From Priestia megaterium (GTDB lineage: Bacteria; Bacillota; Bacilli; Bacillales; Bacillaceae_H): a DNA stretch of 64,000 bases. Each line of letters opens with the position of its first letter. The stretch's first letter is position 1. The stretch covers positions 1-64,000 of the forward strand of contig VTEF01000009.1 of the NCBI GenBank assembly GCA_008180335.1, given 5' to 3'. The notes beneath the pieces are model-generated. The model saw only the letters and a list, made by a program, of their open reading frames with translations, was not told the origin of the DNA and did not search any database. Below are positions 53,657 to 63,645 of the stretch, piece by piece. Both the position numbers and the translations under genes were made by a program.

Positions 53657-53917
53657 GTGTATCTCAAGCAAATAGTAGTTAGTTCTTCAATTTTCAGCTT
53701 CTTATTTATTGGCTGTTTTTTTCTTAATCAACAGTTGAAAGAGAAAGAACAACAGCAAATGAATATGATTCCTGCAGATTATCAACAGTTATCAGCAACT
53801 ACTGATGCGACTATTGTTGAACGGTCTCTTGCTTTGCCGCCTTATAAACCAAGAGAGTATGTTAAAATAGGTGCGACCAACTATGTTATCTCGCAAGGAA
53901 AATCAATTCTTGAGTAA
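53657..53917 (+). CDS. Small membrane-anchored protein of unknown function
   Basis: An 86-residue protein if it starts at GTG 53657 with GAGGTG upstream; an ATG at 53651 overlaps that site. One N-terminal transmembrane segment (SSSIFSFLFIGCFFLN) with a Cys in it, then a Gln-rich, charged stretch. The frame is open from 53594. It is divergent from mrpA; B. subtilis has a small gene (yufS) near mrp, but I cannot equate them. A terminator follows. Confidence 0.55.
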   Translation: MYLKQIVVSSSIFSFLFIGCFFLNQQLKEKEQQQMNMIPADYQQLSATTDATIVERSLALPPYKPREYVKIGATNYVISQGKSILE

Positions 53918-53950
53918 AGTGAATAAATATGAATAAAATAAGATTTAACT

Positions 53951-53992
53951 TAAAAAACGGTTAAAGTAATATCTTTGAGCCGTTTTTTATTT
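53951..53992 (+). terminator. Terminator after the small membrane protein gene
   Basis: AAAAAACGG pairs with CCGTTTTTT around an inner AAAG/CTTT pairing. Confidence 0.7.
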
Positions 53993-54200
53993 ATATGTAA
54001 AAATAAACTATGTTGCAGGGCAATCATTGGTTTTATGAGTGGACTTCTTTACTGGCTTTATCGTTAAATAAAAAAAGTATATAGTGAGAAGGAATTAAAA
54101 AAATAAACATGTATACGTTTTCAGAAATGTATTTACTTGAATTCAGCTATCGGTTTCGATAAAGTGAAGAGTAAAGATAACTTTAATGGAGGAACAAAAT

Positions 54201-55550
54201 ATGACACATGTTCGTTTTGATTATTCAAATGCTCTATCATTCTTTGGTGAACATGAACTTACATACTTACGTGATGCAGTAAAAGTAGCTCACCATTCAA
54301 TTCATGAAAAGACAGGTGCAGGTAATGACTTTTTGGGTTGGGTTAATTTACCTACTGACTATGATAAAGAAGAATTTGCACGTATTCAAAAGAGTGCAGA
54401 AAAAATTAAAAGCGATTCAGACGTTTTAATTGTAATTGGTATCGGTGGCTCTTATTTAGGAGCGCGTGCTGCCATTGAAATGTTACAACACTCTTTTTAT
54501 AACACTTTGTCAAAAGAGCAACGCAAAACACCTCAAGTTATTTTTGCAGGTAATAACATTAGTTCTACATACATGAAAGACTTAATGGATGTATTAAAAG
54601 AGAAAGATTTCTCAATTAATGTCATTTCAAAATCTGGTACAACAACAGAACCGGCAATTGCATTCCGTATTTTCCGTAAATTGTTAGAAGATAAATATGG
54701 AAAAGAAGAAGCACGTCAACGTATTTATGCAACAACGGATAAAGCACGTGGAGCGCTTAAAACATTAGCGGATGAAGAAGGATATGAAACATTCGTTATT
54801 CCAGATGATGTAGGTGGTCGTTATTCAGTATTAACAGCTGTTGGTCTTTTGCCAATTGCAGCAGCAGGACTTGATATCGAACAGATGATGAAAGGAGCAG
54901 CATCAGCTCAAGAAGCCTTTGCTAAATCTGAATTAGAAGAGAACGCAGCGTATCAATATGCCGTTGTTCGAAATGTTCTTTATAACAAAGGGAAAACAAT
55001 TGAAATGTTAATTAACTATGAGCCAGCTCTTCAATATTTTGCTGAGTGGTGGAAGCAGTTATTTGGTGAAAGTGAAGGGAAAGACCAAAAAGGGATTTAT
55101 CCTTCCTCAGCAAATTTTTCAACAGATCTACACTCATTAGGTCAATATGTACAAGAAGGACGTCGTGACCTATTTGAAACAATTGTACAAGTTGAAACAG
55201 CTCGCCATGAGTTAACTATTGAAGAAGATGCAGCTGACTTAGATGGTTTAAATTATTTAGCTGGCGAAACAGTTGATTTTGTAAATAAAAAAGCATTCCA
55301 AGGAACGATGCTTGCTCATACAGATGGAGGAGTACCAAACTTAGTAGTGAGTATTCCGTCTTTAGATGAATTCACATTCGGCTACCTTGTATACTTCTTT
55401 GAAAAAGCTTGTGCAATGAGTGGTTATTTATTAGGTGTAAATCCATTTGATCAACCGGGTGTAGAAGCTTATAAAGTAAATATGTTTGCTTTACTAGGTA
55501 AACCTGGATTTGAGGAAAAGAAAGCAGAGCTAGAAAAGCGTTTAAAATAA
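54201..55550 (+). CDS. pgi: Glucose-6-phosphate isomerase
   Basis: A 449-residue PGI with the sugar-isomerase motifs [42 protein letters not shown] and the signature [13 protein letters not shown]. It interconverts glucose 6-phosphate and fructose 6-phosphate. ATG at 54201 with GGAGG; an in-frame ATG at 54186 is upstream of that site. A cre-like sequence with one mismatch to the CcpA consensus, ATGTATACGTTTTCA (54109-54123), lies upstream but is unproven. Confidence 0.96.
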   Translation: MTHVRFDYSNALSFFGEHELTYLRDAVKVAHHSIHEKTGAGNDFLGWVNLPTDYDKEEFARIQKSAEKIKSDSDVLIVIGIGGSYLGARAAIEMLQHSFYNTLSKEQRKTPQVIFAGNNISSTYMKDLMDVLKEKDFSINVISKSGTTTEPAIAFRIFRKLLEDKYGKEEARQRIYATTDKARGALKTLADEEGYETFVIPDDVGGRYSVLTAVGLLPIAAAGLDIEQMMKGAASAQEAFAKSELEENAAYQYAVVRNVLYNKGKTIEMLINYEPALQYFAEWWKQLFGESEGKDQKGIYPSSANFSTDLHSLGQYVQEGRRDLFETIVQVETARHELTIEEDAADLDGLNYLAGETVDFVNKKAFQGTMLAHTDGGVPNLVVSIPSLDEFTFGYLVYFFEKACAMSGYLLGVNPFDQPGVEAYKVNMFALLGKPGFEEKKAELEKRLK

Positions 55551-55603
55551 TACGCAAAATTTTGTTTGCTAGTATGAAATGAATAGGTAAAAGCATTCTC
55601 AAG

Positions 55604-55632
55604 AAGTGCACTCCATATGGAGTGTACTTTTT
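55604..55632 (+). terminator. Terminator after pgi
   Basis: AAGTGCACTCCAT pairs with ATGGAGTGTACTT (one G-T pair), followed by TTT. Confidence 0.8.
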
Positions 55633-55734
55633 CATTAGTTTAACAAGGGGAAAAAAGGAGAGGGAAAATATTCTTGAGAGATCATAGGATAAATTGTTTA
55701 AAAAAGGAGATGTTAAAAATAAGGAGGGGATAAA

Positions 55735-56139
55735 ATGATTGAATTACCTTCAAAACTAGAAGGATCATTATTTAAGCTATATCAATTAGAGCGGACCTTA
55801 AAGCCGTTAGGATATATAATTGGTGGAAACTGGGATTACGATCATGGCTCGTTTGACTACAAGCTAGATGATAAAGTCGGTTATCAATTTTTACGTATTC
55901 CTTTTCAAGCGATGGATGGCCAACTTGATTCTCAAGGAACAACTGTTCAAATTGGAACACCTTACTTACTTTCTCATAAGTATCAAGTTGGGTTAGATGA
56001 TCATGTACATGTGGGAAACGTTAATGCATCGTTTAATCAATTTGCTGAACCGCAAGATTCTGATGCAACGTTCCCGGATGAATATATTTCTTTAGGAAAA
56101 GAGTTGCTGTTAGAAGCAGAAGAAGCGTTAAAAAGCTAG
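55735..56139 (+). CDS. yugN: YugN-like family protein
   Basis: A 134-residue protein of the YugN-like family (PF08868): GYIIGGNWDYDHGSFDYKL and the FLRIPFQAMDGQLD block match. In B. subtilis yugN lies near pgi and yugO as here. Function unknown. ATG start with AAGGAGGGG. Confidence 0.87.
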   Translation: MIELPSKLEGSLFKLYQLERTLKPLGYIIGGNWDYDHGSFDYKLDDKVGYQFLRIPFQAMDGQLDSQGTTVQIGTPYLLSHKYQVGLDDHVHVGNVNASFNQFAEPQDSDATFPDEYISLGKELLLEAEEALKS

Positions 56140-56145
56140 CAGCAT

Positions 56146-56934
56146 TTAGTTGCTGTTGGATCCTTCTAGCTTTTTAACAAAGATATGTTCATACATGATA
56201 TGGCTAATTCGTTCATTTGTTTTAATAATCTCGTTTACACCAATATTTTCTGCATTTCGAATATGTTTCTCTGTTAATAATTCTACGATACTGTAGATTG
56301 AAGGATTTACACCGCGTAGCGCAACAAGTGTCACAAGTGTATTCATGTCAGCATATTCTTCAGTTTTATGTTGATCAGCTGTCACTAATACTTTTTTGGC
56401 TTTTTTTGCATTAGCTAATTCTAGTGTTTCATGGTGAGAAGGGCTGCCTTTTATAAAATGTACACGATCGCAAATCATTGGATTTCTTAGTAATGTTTCA
56501 TCGATAAGAACGATGACTTCTTTGTGAAAAGCTTTTTTATACTCTTCGATTACAAGTTTGGCGCGTTCATTCCATCCAATAATAATTAGGTGGTTCTCCC
56601 CTATAAATTTTAAATTACCTTCTAAATACGCACTCTCTTTAGATACAGCAATCGTCGCTAGAGTCACAAAGTAAGTCGTGATAAAACCTGTCCCAATTAA
56701 GATTAAAAAGATGGCGATGGTTCTCCCTAGAAATGTACTTGGTACAAAATCACCATATCCAATTGTTGAAATCGTAATGATTACCCACCAAATACCATCA
56801 AAAATAGTTAAGAAAGTCTGTGGTTCAATCACATGTATAACCGTTCCAAACAAGACAACAATACATGTAATAATAAGCAACAAACGAATTAGTATAGAAC
56901 GACGAAAAAATCGAAAAAGAAGCCAGTCGATCAT
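56146..56934 (-). CDS. yugO: Potassium channel YugO
   Basis: A 262-residue two-transmembrane K+ channel with a C-terminal RCK/TrkA-N domain. The selectivity filter TIGYGD is at residues 57-62, between two hydrophobic helices; the RCK domain starts near ENHLIIIGWNERAK. In B. subtilis YugO carries biofilm electrical signalling and is co-transcribed with mstX (Mistic). No mstX-like gene lies upstream here. ATG at 56934 seven bases after GGAGGG. It ends only six bases from the yugN stop, tail to tail. Confidence 0.93.
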   Translation of the reverse strand: MIDWLLFRFFRRSILIRLLLIITCIVVLFGTVIHVIEPQTFLTIFDGIWWVIITISTIGYGDFVPSTFLGRTIAIFLILIGTGFITTYFVTLATIAVSKESAYLEGNLKFIGENHLIIIGWNERAKLVIEEYKKAFHKEVIVLIDETLLRNPMICDRVHFIKGSPSHHETLELANAKKAKKVLVTADQHKTEEYADMNTLVTLVALRGVNPSIYSIVELLTEKHIRNAENIGVNEIIKTNERISHIMYEHIFVKKLEGSNSN

Positions 56935-57001
56935 AAGAAAACCCTCCAACATTATGGTCTATTAGCAGTATGACCATTTTAAGTTTGAGGTATAAGACTA
57001 T

Positions 57002-57388
57002 TTACTGCTTTTTTAATTGCATATATTCAATCCACTCGCCATCTGGACCATAGAAAAATAAATATTTGGCTCCGTTAGGAAGTGTGATGATTTCTTCATC
57101 AACAAATGAAACCTTTTTCATTCGTAAACGATGACGTTCTTCTTCAATATCATCTACTTGTAAAGCAAAATGATGTACTTTTCCTTCAGCCGGTAAATCA
57201 GCATTATAACCTTCAATTAGTTCGACAATCACGTTTCCATCTAGTCCTAGAAATGCTAGTTTTAAAGATGGATCGGTATGAGGAATTTGTTCAAGTAAAT
57301 CTAGCCCGATAATTTTTGTATAAAACTCAATAGATTCAATGATGTTTTTAACTTGAATGCCTACATGTTCAAAACCTAAGATCGCCAT
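57002..57388 (-). CDS. VOC family protein (glyoxalase/bleomycin resistance fold)
   Basis: A 128-residue vicinal-oxygen-chelate protein: one betaalphabetabetabeta unit pair with metal-ligand-like His and Glu in GFEHVGIQV, VIVELIEGY, VHHFALQV and DGEWIEYMQ, which would fit the H/E-H-E metal site of glyoxalase I-like enzymes. Substrate unknown. ATG at 57388 with AAGGGATG upstream. It is 70 bases upstream of yugO on the same strand; whether the two share a transcript is open. Confidence 0.85.
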   Translation of the reverse strand: MAILGFEHVGIQVKNIIESIEFYTKIIGLDLLEQIPHTDPSLKLAFLGLDGNVIVELIEGYNADLPAEGKVHHFALQVDDIEEERHRLRMKKVSFVDEEIITLPNGAKYLFFYGPDGEWIEYMQLKKQ

Positions 57389-57458
57389 AATTATCTTCAT
57401 CCCTTCATACGCTAAAATACAAAGAATATTTTAAAAATAAAGAAAAATGAAGTCAAAC

Positions 57459-57490
57459 AAAAAAGACAATCTTTCTGATTGTCTTTTTTG
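57459..57490. terminator. Bidirectional terminator before the symporter gene's 3' end
   Basis: AAAAAAGACAATC pairs perfectly with GATTGTCTTTTTT around TTTCT. It terminates the minus-strand symporter transcript. Confidence 0.9.
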
Positions 57491-57538
57491 TCTTCAATTT
57501 ATGAGAAGTTTCAACTACTATATTTATCTACTAAATAA

Positions 57539-58972
57539 TTAGTTGTCAGCTTTACTAGGAGCATCCCAGTATTCCACATTCTCGAGCCCTTGGATACGAT
57601 CTTTATGAAAAACAGGATCTTTTCCTTCTTTTCGTTGAGCCATGTAATCGTTGAGTGCTGCAATCGCAATTTTTCCTAATAAGAAAATCGCAATTAAGTT
57701 GACAATAGCCATTATCCCCATGAACAGATCTGCTAACCCCCAGACTACACCTAAGCTTGCAACAGAACCGAATAATACCATGGCAATAACACCTAGGCGG
57801 TATACAGTTAACCAAACCTTATTCGAAGTTAAAAATTCAATATTCGTTTCTCCATAATAATAGTTGCCTACAAGTGAGCTAAAAGCAAATAAGAATAAGA
57901 TAACCGCAATAAATTGCACAGCCCAACCACCAATATGGGTGCTTAGAGCCGTCTGAGTTAATTGGATTCCTTCAAGTCCAGGAGTAGTATAAGCGCCTGA
58001 TAATAGAACGATAAATGCTGTACAGCTACAAATAATTAATGTATCTGTAAAGACACCTAAAGCTTGAATTAAACCTTGCTTTGCAGGGTGAGTAACTGAT
58101 GCAGCAGCGGCTGCATTTGGTGCACTACCCATACCAGCTTCATTAGAGAATAACCCGCGTTTAATCCCATTCATAATGGCTGCACCAATTGCACCTGCAA
58201 ATGCTTCTTCAAAGCCAAATGCACTTTTAAAAATCAAAGCAAACATAGCAGGAACCTCTGTTATATGAAGAGCTAAAACAATAATAGCTAGTCCAATATA
58301 GATAACAGCCATAATAACTACAATAACTTCTGAAGCTTTAGCGATAATTTTAATGCCTCTAAAAATAAGAATTGAAAAAATGGCTGTGATAACGATCCCG
58401 ATTACTAGGCGATTTAAACCAAATGCTTCTTCAAATGCAAGCGAAATGGTGTTTGATTGTACGGAATTGAATACTAATCCAAACGAAATAGTAATAAGAA
58501 TGGAGAAGAGTACACCCATCCAGCGTTTGTTTAATCCTTTTTCCATATAATAAGCAGGTCCGCCTCGAAAACCATCTTTATCTTTTACTTTGTAAATTTG
58601 AGCAAGTGTACTTTCTACAAATGCGGATGCAGAGCCAACTAATGCTACAACCCACATCCAAAAGACTGCACCTGGGCCTCCTAATGCAATAGCTGATGCA
58701 ACACCTGCTAAGTTTCCTGTACCAACACGTGCTGCTGTACTAATAGCAAATGCTTGAAAGGATGTAATTCCTTTCTTTTGCTTTCTACTAGCTGTTGCCC
58801 CTTCCCCAAGCAATCGAATCATTTCTTTTATATAACGAAATTGAACGAATTTAGTACGAACGGTAAAATACAATCCGATAAGAAGTAACAGTGCGATTAA
58901 CACATATGTCCACAAAATGTTGTTAATATCTCCCACGACATTATTGAGAGTAGTTGATATCGACTCGAGCAT
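57539..58972 (-). CDS. alsT: Sodium:alanine/glutamine symporter (AGCS family) AlsT
   Basis: A 477-residue AGCS/SAF family transporter with about 10-11 membrane segments. Signature stretches are ARVGTGNLAGVASAIALGGPG, FRGGPAYYMEKG and SNEAGMGSAPNAAAAASVTHP. Such proteins import alanine, glycine or glutamine with Na+; B. subtilis AlsT is linked to glutamine uptake. Start ATG with AAAGG upstream (TCACCTTTC on the plus strand); ORF length is usual. No riboswitch was seen in the leader, only a symmetric hairpin. Confidence 0.9.
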   Translation of the reverse strand: MLESISTTLNNVVGDINNILWTYVLIALLLLIGLYFTVRTKFVQFRYIKEMIRLLGEGATASRKQKKGITSFQAFAISTAARVGTGNLAGVASAIALGGPGAVFWMWVVALVGSASAFVESTLAQIYKVKDKDGFRGGPAYYMEKGLNKRWMGVLFSILITISFGLVFNSVQSNTISLAFEEAFGLNRLVIGIVITAIFSILIFRGIKIIAKASEVIVVIMAVIYIGLAIIVLALHITEVPAMFALIFKSAFGFEEAFAGAIGAAIMNGIKRGLFSNEAGMGSAPNAAAAASVTHPAKQGLIQALGVFTDTLIICSCTAFIVLLSGAYTTPGLEGIQLTQTALSTHIGGWAVQFIAVILFLFAFSSLVGNYYYGETNIEFLTSNKVWLTVYRLGVIAMVLFGSVASLGVVWGLADLFMGIMAIVNLIAIFLLGKIAIAALNDYMAQRKEGKDPVFHKDRIQGLENVEYWDAPSKADN

Positions 58973-59010
58973 ATCTAGTCACCTTTCCTAATGTAGTGAT
59001 AATAAGCACT

Positions 59011-59047
59011 CAGAAAAGAATCATTCAGCGAGAAATGATTCTTTTCT
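59011..59047. terminator. Symmetric hairpin between cdaS and alsT
   Basis: CAGAAAAGAATCATT pairs with AATGATTCTTTTCTG around a short loop. It lies after cdaS and before alsT, both on the minus strand, and lacks a long T-run. Confidence 0.6.
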
Positions 59048-59186
59048 GATCTTATGTAAGATTTTCTTACATTAATGTATTATAGCTTGTCTATAACGTA
59101 GAAGGCAACCGGATAATAAGTATTTTTTATCGATGAACCGATATATCCATAAGATATAGTATAAATTATAATTAGAATTTCCCTTT

Positions 59187-59813
59187 CTATAACGCGTTTT
59201 TACTAGAATGAATTGGATATAAGCTTCCTTTAAGTGCAAATGAAATTTTTCCTGTTTCTTCAGATACAACGAGAATAAGCGCATCGCATAGCTCAGACAT
59301 GCCGATAGCTGCCCGATGGCGTGTTCCTAATTTTTTATGTTGAACGATAACGGAAGAAAGAGGTAATACATTTGCTGCAGAAATGATTTGATTTTGACGA
59401 ATTAACAAGGCTCCATCATGCAACGGACTTCCCGGATAAAAAAGCGTTTCAACAAGAGTAGAGGTAACGGGGGCATGGATGGGAATTCCTTTTTGGATTA
59501 AATGATCAACAGACTCTTGGCGTTCAATGACAATAAGCGCTCCATGACGTTTCTCTGACAAGTTGTGAATCGCTAGTGAAAGAGAAGCATATTCGCATGT
59601 ATAAGGAGATAAGTAATGACGCAAGTAATAAGACGCAGCTGTAGACTGAACACCTTGAAATAACTTACGCAGATCTTCAAAATCACATAAAATGCAATGA
59701 TTATCACTGTCTAAATGTGTAAGAATTTTGTTGGCTTCTACTGATATTTGGTTTAAATGGTCTTGTAAACTCTTTTTGATTACGTCGTCTAGCTGAAAAG
59801 AGTAACCCTCCAT
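59187..59813 (-). CDS. cdaS: Sporulation diadenylate cyclase CdaS
   Basis: A 208-residue protein of the DAC/DisA_N family: the cyclase motifs are SPLHDGALLI and GTRHRAAIGMSE, both intact. The ~60-residue N-terminal helical part resembles the autoinhibitory YojJ-type domain of CdaS. It makes c-di-AMP from two ATP; B. subtilis CdaS acts during spore germination under sigma-G control. Start at ATG 59813, nine bases after GGAG; ATG 59819 is also possible. It lies downstream of the S-box region on the other strand. Confidence 0.88.
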   Translation of the reverse strand: MEGYSFQLDDVIKKSLQDHLNQISVEANKILTHLDSDNHCILCDFEDLRKLFQGVQSTAASYYLRHYLSPYTCEYASLSLAIHNLSEKRHGALIVIERQESVDHLIQKGIPIHAPVTSTLVETLFYPGSPLHDGALLIRQNQIISAANVLPLSSVIVQHKKLGTRHRAAIGMSELCDALILVVSEETGKISFALKGSLYPIHSSKNAL

Positions 59814-60136
59814 TTGCATAGCTCCAATCTACAAATAATGATTATCTGTAATGTGTGCTACATTTTTGAAATTATGCGTATCTCTAAGTAGGTGAAATTT
59901 TTTTAATATGCCGCAAATGATCCAAAGCTTATAAAGTTCAGTACTATGTAGTGAAGTTAGAAAAGTGATAGATCTATACATCACAGGAAAAAGATACTGG
60001 CTGTTGTGGTTTTCACATGATTGATTTTGATCATACACAAGAAAGTAATCATTTACATATATTATTTTAATTAACTAATAGATACTTCTGTTAATTTAAA
60101 GTATAGTTTTCTTATCGGATAAATTATTTTTAGTTA
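59814..60136. other. AT-rich intergenic region between cdaS and the S-box promoter
   Basis: About 320 bases without a supported gene or hairpin. The cdaS promoter should lie here; sporulation-type sequences cannot be assigned with confidence. Confidence 0.5.
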
Positions 60137-60164
60137 TTGACAAATATTCTAAATATGCTAAAAT
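60137..60164 (+). promoter_or_regulatory. Sigma-A promoter of the SAM-riboswitch operon
   Basis: TTGACA (60137-60142), 16 bp, TAAAAT (60159-60164), just before the S-box aptamer. Confidence 0.75.
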
Positions 60165-60174
60165 TTTAAAAAAT

Positions 60175-60281
60175 ACTTATCGAGAGTGGTGGAGGGAATT
60201 GGTCCATTGAAGCCCAGTAACCTGCGCAGGAAGCAAGGTGCTAACTCCAACAAAATGATCCTCATTTTGGAAGATAAGGTG
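60175..60281 (+). ncRNA. SAM-I riboswitch (S box) aptamer
   Basis: Conserved S-box blocks occur in order: CTTATCGAGAGTGGTGGAGG, GGTCCATTGAAGCCC, AGTAACCT, AAGCAAGGTGCTAACTCC, then GGAAGATAAGG closing the P1 stem (CTTATC with GATAAG). With the terminator that follows it should switch off the sulfur operon when SAM is abundant. B. subtilis cysH has the same control. Confidence 0.93.
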
Positions 60282-60298
60282 GAAGTTGTTGCCTAATC

Positions 60299-60326
60299 AG
60301 TCTTTCAGGGGTGAAAGACTTTTTGT
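60299..60326 (+). terminator. Regulated terminator of the SAM riboswitch
   Basis: AGTCTTTC pairs with GAAAGACT around AGGGGT, followed by TTTT. Part of it can pair with the P1 side as antiterminator. Confidence 0.85.
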
Positions 60327-60383
60327 CTTTGTAAAAAAAATCAAGAGGATGAATATACTGTTAAAAATTGAGGAGGGACTGTG

Positions 60384-60527
60384 ATGGCACAAAACCCTGA
60401 TTTGAATTCTATTTTTGCAAGTGTAGAGAAAATGTTGGCTGATATGAAATATGGATCAATCACACTTGTCATACAGGACGGGAAGGTTGTACAGCTTGAA
60501 AAAAATGAAAAGGTAAGAATTAAATAA
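60384..60527 (+). CDS. yezD: DUF2292 family small protein YezD
   Basis: A 47-residue protein, start ATG 60384 with AGGAGGG. It reads MAQNPDLNSIFASVEKMLAD, then YGSITLVIQDGKVVQLEKNE, matching the YezD/DUF2292 family, whose function is unknown. It is the first gene after the SAM riboswitch, so a role in sulfur metabolism is likely. A strong terminator-like hairpin separates it from cysH. Too short for most automated calls. Confidence 0.85.
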   Translation: MAQNPDLNSIFASVEKMLADMKYGSITLVIQDGKVVQLEKNEKVRIK

Positions 60528-60551
60528 TAGCTGCTGACTAGACAAACTAGA

Positions 60552-60596
60552 GGCGATTTTACCCTTTTTAAAAGGGTAAAACCGTCTTTTTTTATT
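60552..60596 (+). terminator. Terminator between yezD and cysH
   Basis: ATTTTACCCTTTT pairs with AAAAGGGTAAAA inside a longer stem extended by GGCG/CGTC, followed by seven T. Readthrough is needed if cysH depends on the S-box promoter. Confidence 0.8.
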
Positions 60597-60623
60597 GGAT
60601 AACAATGTATTGGAGTGGAGAAA

Positions 60624-61337
60624 ATGGAAAGTTCGTATACGTATCAAGATTGGAATGGCTCGTTTCCATCTTTTAATACAGAAGATGAAACGAAAGGCGC
60701 CTTAGCAGGATTAAAGTGGGCATATGAACAATATGGAGATTCTCTTATTTATGCATCCAGTTTTGGGATTGAAGGAATTGTTTTAATAGATTTAATTTCA
60801 AAAGTAAAGAAAGATGCTGACATTGTATTCTTAGATACGGGTCTACATTTTAAAGAAACATACGAAGTGATTGATGCAATTAAGGAACGTTTTCCAGATT
60901 TGCGCATTCAGCTAAAAAAGCCAAATTTAACATTAGAACAGCAAGCGCAAGAGCATGGAGATAAACTTTGGAAAACACAACCGAATCTTTGTTGTCAAAT
61001 AAGAAAAATTATTCCTTTAAAAGAAGCGTTGGATCCTTATGATGCCTGGATTTCTGGATTAAGAAGAGAACAGTCTGAATCAAGAAGTAAAACAGAGTTT
61101 CTTAATAAAGATGAGAAATTTAAAAAAATAAAAGTGTGTCCTTTAATTCATTGGTCTTGGAAAGAAATATGGCGGTATGTATACAAGCACAATCTTCCAT
61201 ATAACAAACTACACGACCAAGGCTATCCAAGTATTGGCTGTGAGCCCTGTACAGCCCCTGCCTATAACATGGATGATTTACGGTCAGGAAGATGGGCAGG
61301 GACAAAAAAGGTTGAGTGTGGCTTACATGAATCTTAA
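60624..61337 (+). CDS. cysH: Phosphoadenylyl-sulfate/adenylyl-sulfate reductase CysH
   Basis: A 237-residue PAPS reductase-family enzyme forming sulfite. The SDG-type P-loop region is [17 protein letters not shown] and the C terminus is ECGLHES, which carries the catalytic Cys. A CC pair (NLCCQIRK) and GCEPCT can bind a [4Fe-4S] cluster, as in APS-reducing enzymes, so it may use APS as well. ATG at 60624 with GGAGTGGAG. Part of the operon with cysP, sat and cysC. Confidence 0.94.
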   Translation: MESSYTYQDWNGSFPSFNTEDETKGALAGLKWAYEQYGDSLIYASSFGIEGIVLIDLISKVKKDADIVFLDTGLHFKETYEVIDAIKERFPDLRIQLKKPNLTLEQQAQEHGDKLWKTQPNLCCQIRKIIPLKEALDPYDAWISGLRREQSESRSKTEFLNKDEKFKKIKVCPLIHWSWKEIWRYVYKHNLPYNKLHDQGYPSIGCEPCTAPAYNMDDLRSGRWAGTKKVECGLHES

Positions 61338-61357
61338 ATGAAAGAGCTGAATAATTT

Positions 61358-62440
61358 ATGCTTGTTTACATTGCTTTTGCGATAGCGCTTTTTTTTGCAA
61401 TGAATATTGGAGCAAGTGGGGCAGCAGCTGCTATGGGAGTATCTTATGGTTCAGGTGCTGTTCGGCACCGGAAATTAGCGTTGGCCATTTGTGCTTTTGG
61501 AATTTTACTAGGTGCTATCGTTGGTGGAGGAGAAGTCGTAAAAACCATTGGATCTGGTATTGTACCGGAGAAGATATTAACAGTAGAACTGGTGATTATT
61601 ATTCTTGCTTCAGCAACATCATCGCTGTTCTTTGCAAATTTAATCGGTATTCCGCTCTCCACAAGTGAAGTAACAGTAGGATCAGTTGTGGGGGTTGGAA
61701 TTGCCTATCAATCAATTTATCTTCAAAAATTACTTGTTATTATGTCTTTTTGGGTGATTGTACCTGTCGTTTCGTTTCTTATTGCCTTTTTATTTGGTTG
61801 GCTACTCAAAAGAAAGAGTAAGTATGATGAAACAACGGAAACGGAAAGATGGAAGAAACCTCTGACTGTGCTAGTGATTGCAACAGGTTTTTTTGAAGCT
61901 TTTTCAGCTGGTATGAACAATGTTGCGAATGCAGTTGGGCCACTAGTAGGGGCAGGGATGATTAGTACAACAACAGGTGTTGTAGCGGGCGGAATTGCTG
62001 TTGCAGCGGGGGCTCTATTATTAGGAGATCGCGTTATTGAAACAAACGGAAAGAAAATTACGAATTTTTCGATTGGAGAAGGTTGCATTATCTCTGGAAC
62101 AGGAGCTTCACTTGTTACAGCTGCTTCGATCTTTGGCCTTCCTGTTCCGTTAACACAAGTGACAACTTCATCCATTATTGGAATTGGCGCTGCTAAAAGC
62201 GGGTTTACAAAAGAGCAAAGCAGAGTTATTGCTCAAATGCTGAAAGTGTGGATTGTTTCTCCGGTTTTTTCACTTGTTATTTCATATGGTCTTGTTAAAT
62301 TGGTACTTGAAAGTGACTTTTATTCATTTATTGTGCTAGTAAGTGGATGTATTGCCACAATGGGTATTATTAGCCTAACTAAAACAACGAATAAAAAGAA
62401 AACAAGTTTAAGAGATAAAAAAAGAAAAATAACTGCTTAA
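61358..62440 (+). CDS. cysP: Sulfate permease CysP (PiT family)
   Basis: A 360-residue membrane protein of the PiT inorganic phosphate transporter family, which in B. subtilis includes the sulfate permease CysP. The duplicated PiT signature appears as [19 protein letters not shown] and [14 protein letters not shown]. About 10-11 membrane segments. Its operon placement between cysH and sat favours sulfate over phosphate. The ribosome binding site before the ATG is weak (AAAGAG). Confidence 0.9.
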   Translation: MLVYIAFAIALFFAMNIGASGAAAAMGVSYGSGAVRHRKLALAICAFGILLGAIVGGGEVVKTIGSGIVPEKILTVELVIIILASATSSLFFANLIGIPLSTSEVTVGSVVGVGIAYQSIYLQKLLVIMSFWVIVPVVSFLIAFLFGWLLKRKSKYDETTETERWKKPLTVLVIATGFFEAFSAGMNNVANAVGPLVGAGMISTTTGVVAGGIAVAAGALLLGDRVIETNGKKITNFSIGEGCIISGTGASLVTAASIFGLPVPLTQVTTSSIIGIGAAKSGFTKEQSRVIAQMLKVWIVSPVFSLVISYGLVKLVLESDFYSFIVLVSGCIATMGIISLTKTTNKKKTSLRDKKRKITA

Positions 62441-62484
62441 ACCAAGTACTTTTATATTTAAAACTAACTAAGGAGGATTTTGTA

Positions 62485-63633
62485 ATGAGTTCTATTCAAG
62501 CACATGGTGGAGAATTAGTAAATTTATATCAACCAAACTACGATTATACGAGTATAGTTAAGGAAATAGAGATAGACAATATTGCATTAAGCGATTTAGA
62601 GTTAATCGGAATTGGAGGCTATAGTCCAATTACAGGATTTTTAGGTCAAAAAGATTATGATGCAGTTGTAGAAAAGATGCGCTTAGCAGATGGAACCGTA
62701 TGGAGTATCCCGATTACCTTGCCGGTTAGTGAAGATAAAGCAGAGGAATTAAAACTTGGTGAAAAAGTAAAGCTTACGCAAGCTGGCATCACATATGGAA
62801 TTTTAGAAGTTTCAGAGATTTATGTTCCAGATAAAGGGAAAGAAGCAGAAAATATTTATCGTACAACTGATCTTGCTCATCCAGGTGTTCGAAAGTTATT
62901 TGAACGTCCTAATGTGTATGTAGCAGGTGCAATTACCCTTGTAAATCGTACACGGAAAACACGTTTTGAAACTTACTATCTTGACCCTGTTGAAACAAGG
63001 AGAATTTTTAATCAACGAGGATGGAAAAAGATAGTTGGTTTCCAAACCCGCAATCCTGTTCATCGTGCACACGAGTATATTCAGAAATCAGCTTTAGAAA
63101 TTGTAGATGGATTATTTTTAAATCCTCTTGTTGGAGAAACCAAGTCAGATGATATTCCAGCAGATATCCGAATGGAAAGTTATGAAGTATTATTAAAAAA
63201 CTATTACCCGAAAGATCGTGTATTCTTAGCAGTGTTTCCAGCAGCGATGCGTTATGCAGGACCAAGAGAAGCTATATTCCATGCTCTAGTTCGTAAAAAT
63301 TTTGGATGTACACATTTTATTGTCGGTCGTGATCATGCAGGTGTTGGTGATTACTACGGCACATATGATGCACAACTCATCTTTAACAATTTTACAGAAA
63401 AAGAATTAGGGATTACTCCTTTATTCTTTGAACATAGCTTTTACTGCCAAAAATGTGAAGGCATGGCATCGACGAAAACATGTCCACATGGTAAAGAAGA
63501 TCATGTCATTTTATCAGGAACAAAAGTGCGTGAGATGCTTCGGAACGGTGAAATTCCTCCAAGTACATTCAGTCGTAAAGAAGTCATTGAGGTGTTAATC
63601 AGAGGGTTAAAACAAACAGTATCTTCAAAATAA
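62485..63633 (+). CDS. sat: Sulfate adenylyltransferase
   Basis: A 382-residue homo-oligomeric ATP sulfurylase making APS from ATP and sulfate. Motifs: [16 protein letters not shown] (the HxxH ATP-binding motif), [12 protein letters not shown], and the C-terminal [17 protein letters not shown] zinc-like cluster found in bacterial Sat. Start ATG with AAGGAGG. The cysC start lies 12 bases after its stop. Confidence 0.95.
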   Translation: MSSIQAHGGELVNLYQPNYDYTSIVKEIEIDNIALSDLELIGIGGYSPITGFLGQKDYDAVVEKMRLADGTVWSIPITLPVSEDKAEELKLGEKVKLTQAGITYGILEVSEIYVPDKGKEAENIYRTTDLAHPGVRKLFERPNVYVAGAITLVNRTRKTRFETYYLDPVETRRIFNQRGWKKIVGFQTRNPVHRAHEYIQKSALEIVDGLFLNPLVGETKSDDIPADIRMESYEVLLKNYYPKDRVFLAVFPAAMRYAGPREAIFHALVRKNFGCTHFIVGRDHAGVGDYYGTYDAQLIFNNFTEKELGITPLFFEHSFYCQKCEGMASTKTCPHGKEDHVILSGTKVREMLRNGEIPPSTFSRKEVIEVLIRGLKQTVSSK

Positions 63634-63645
63634 GGAGCGGTTCAA

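Noticed and set aside
54109-54123. cre-like CcpA site upstream of pgi
   Set aside because: One mismatch to a degenerate consensus in AT-rich DNA is not enough for a feature; it is mentioned only with pgi.
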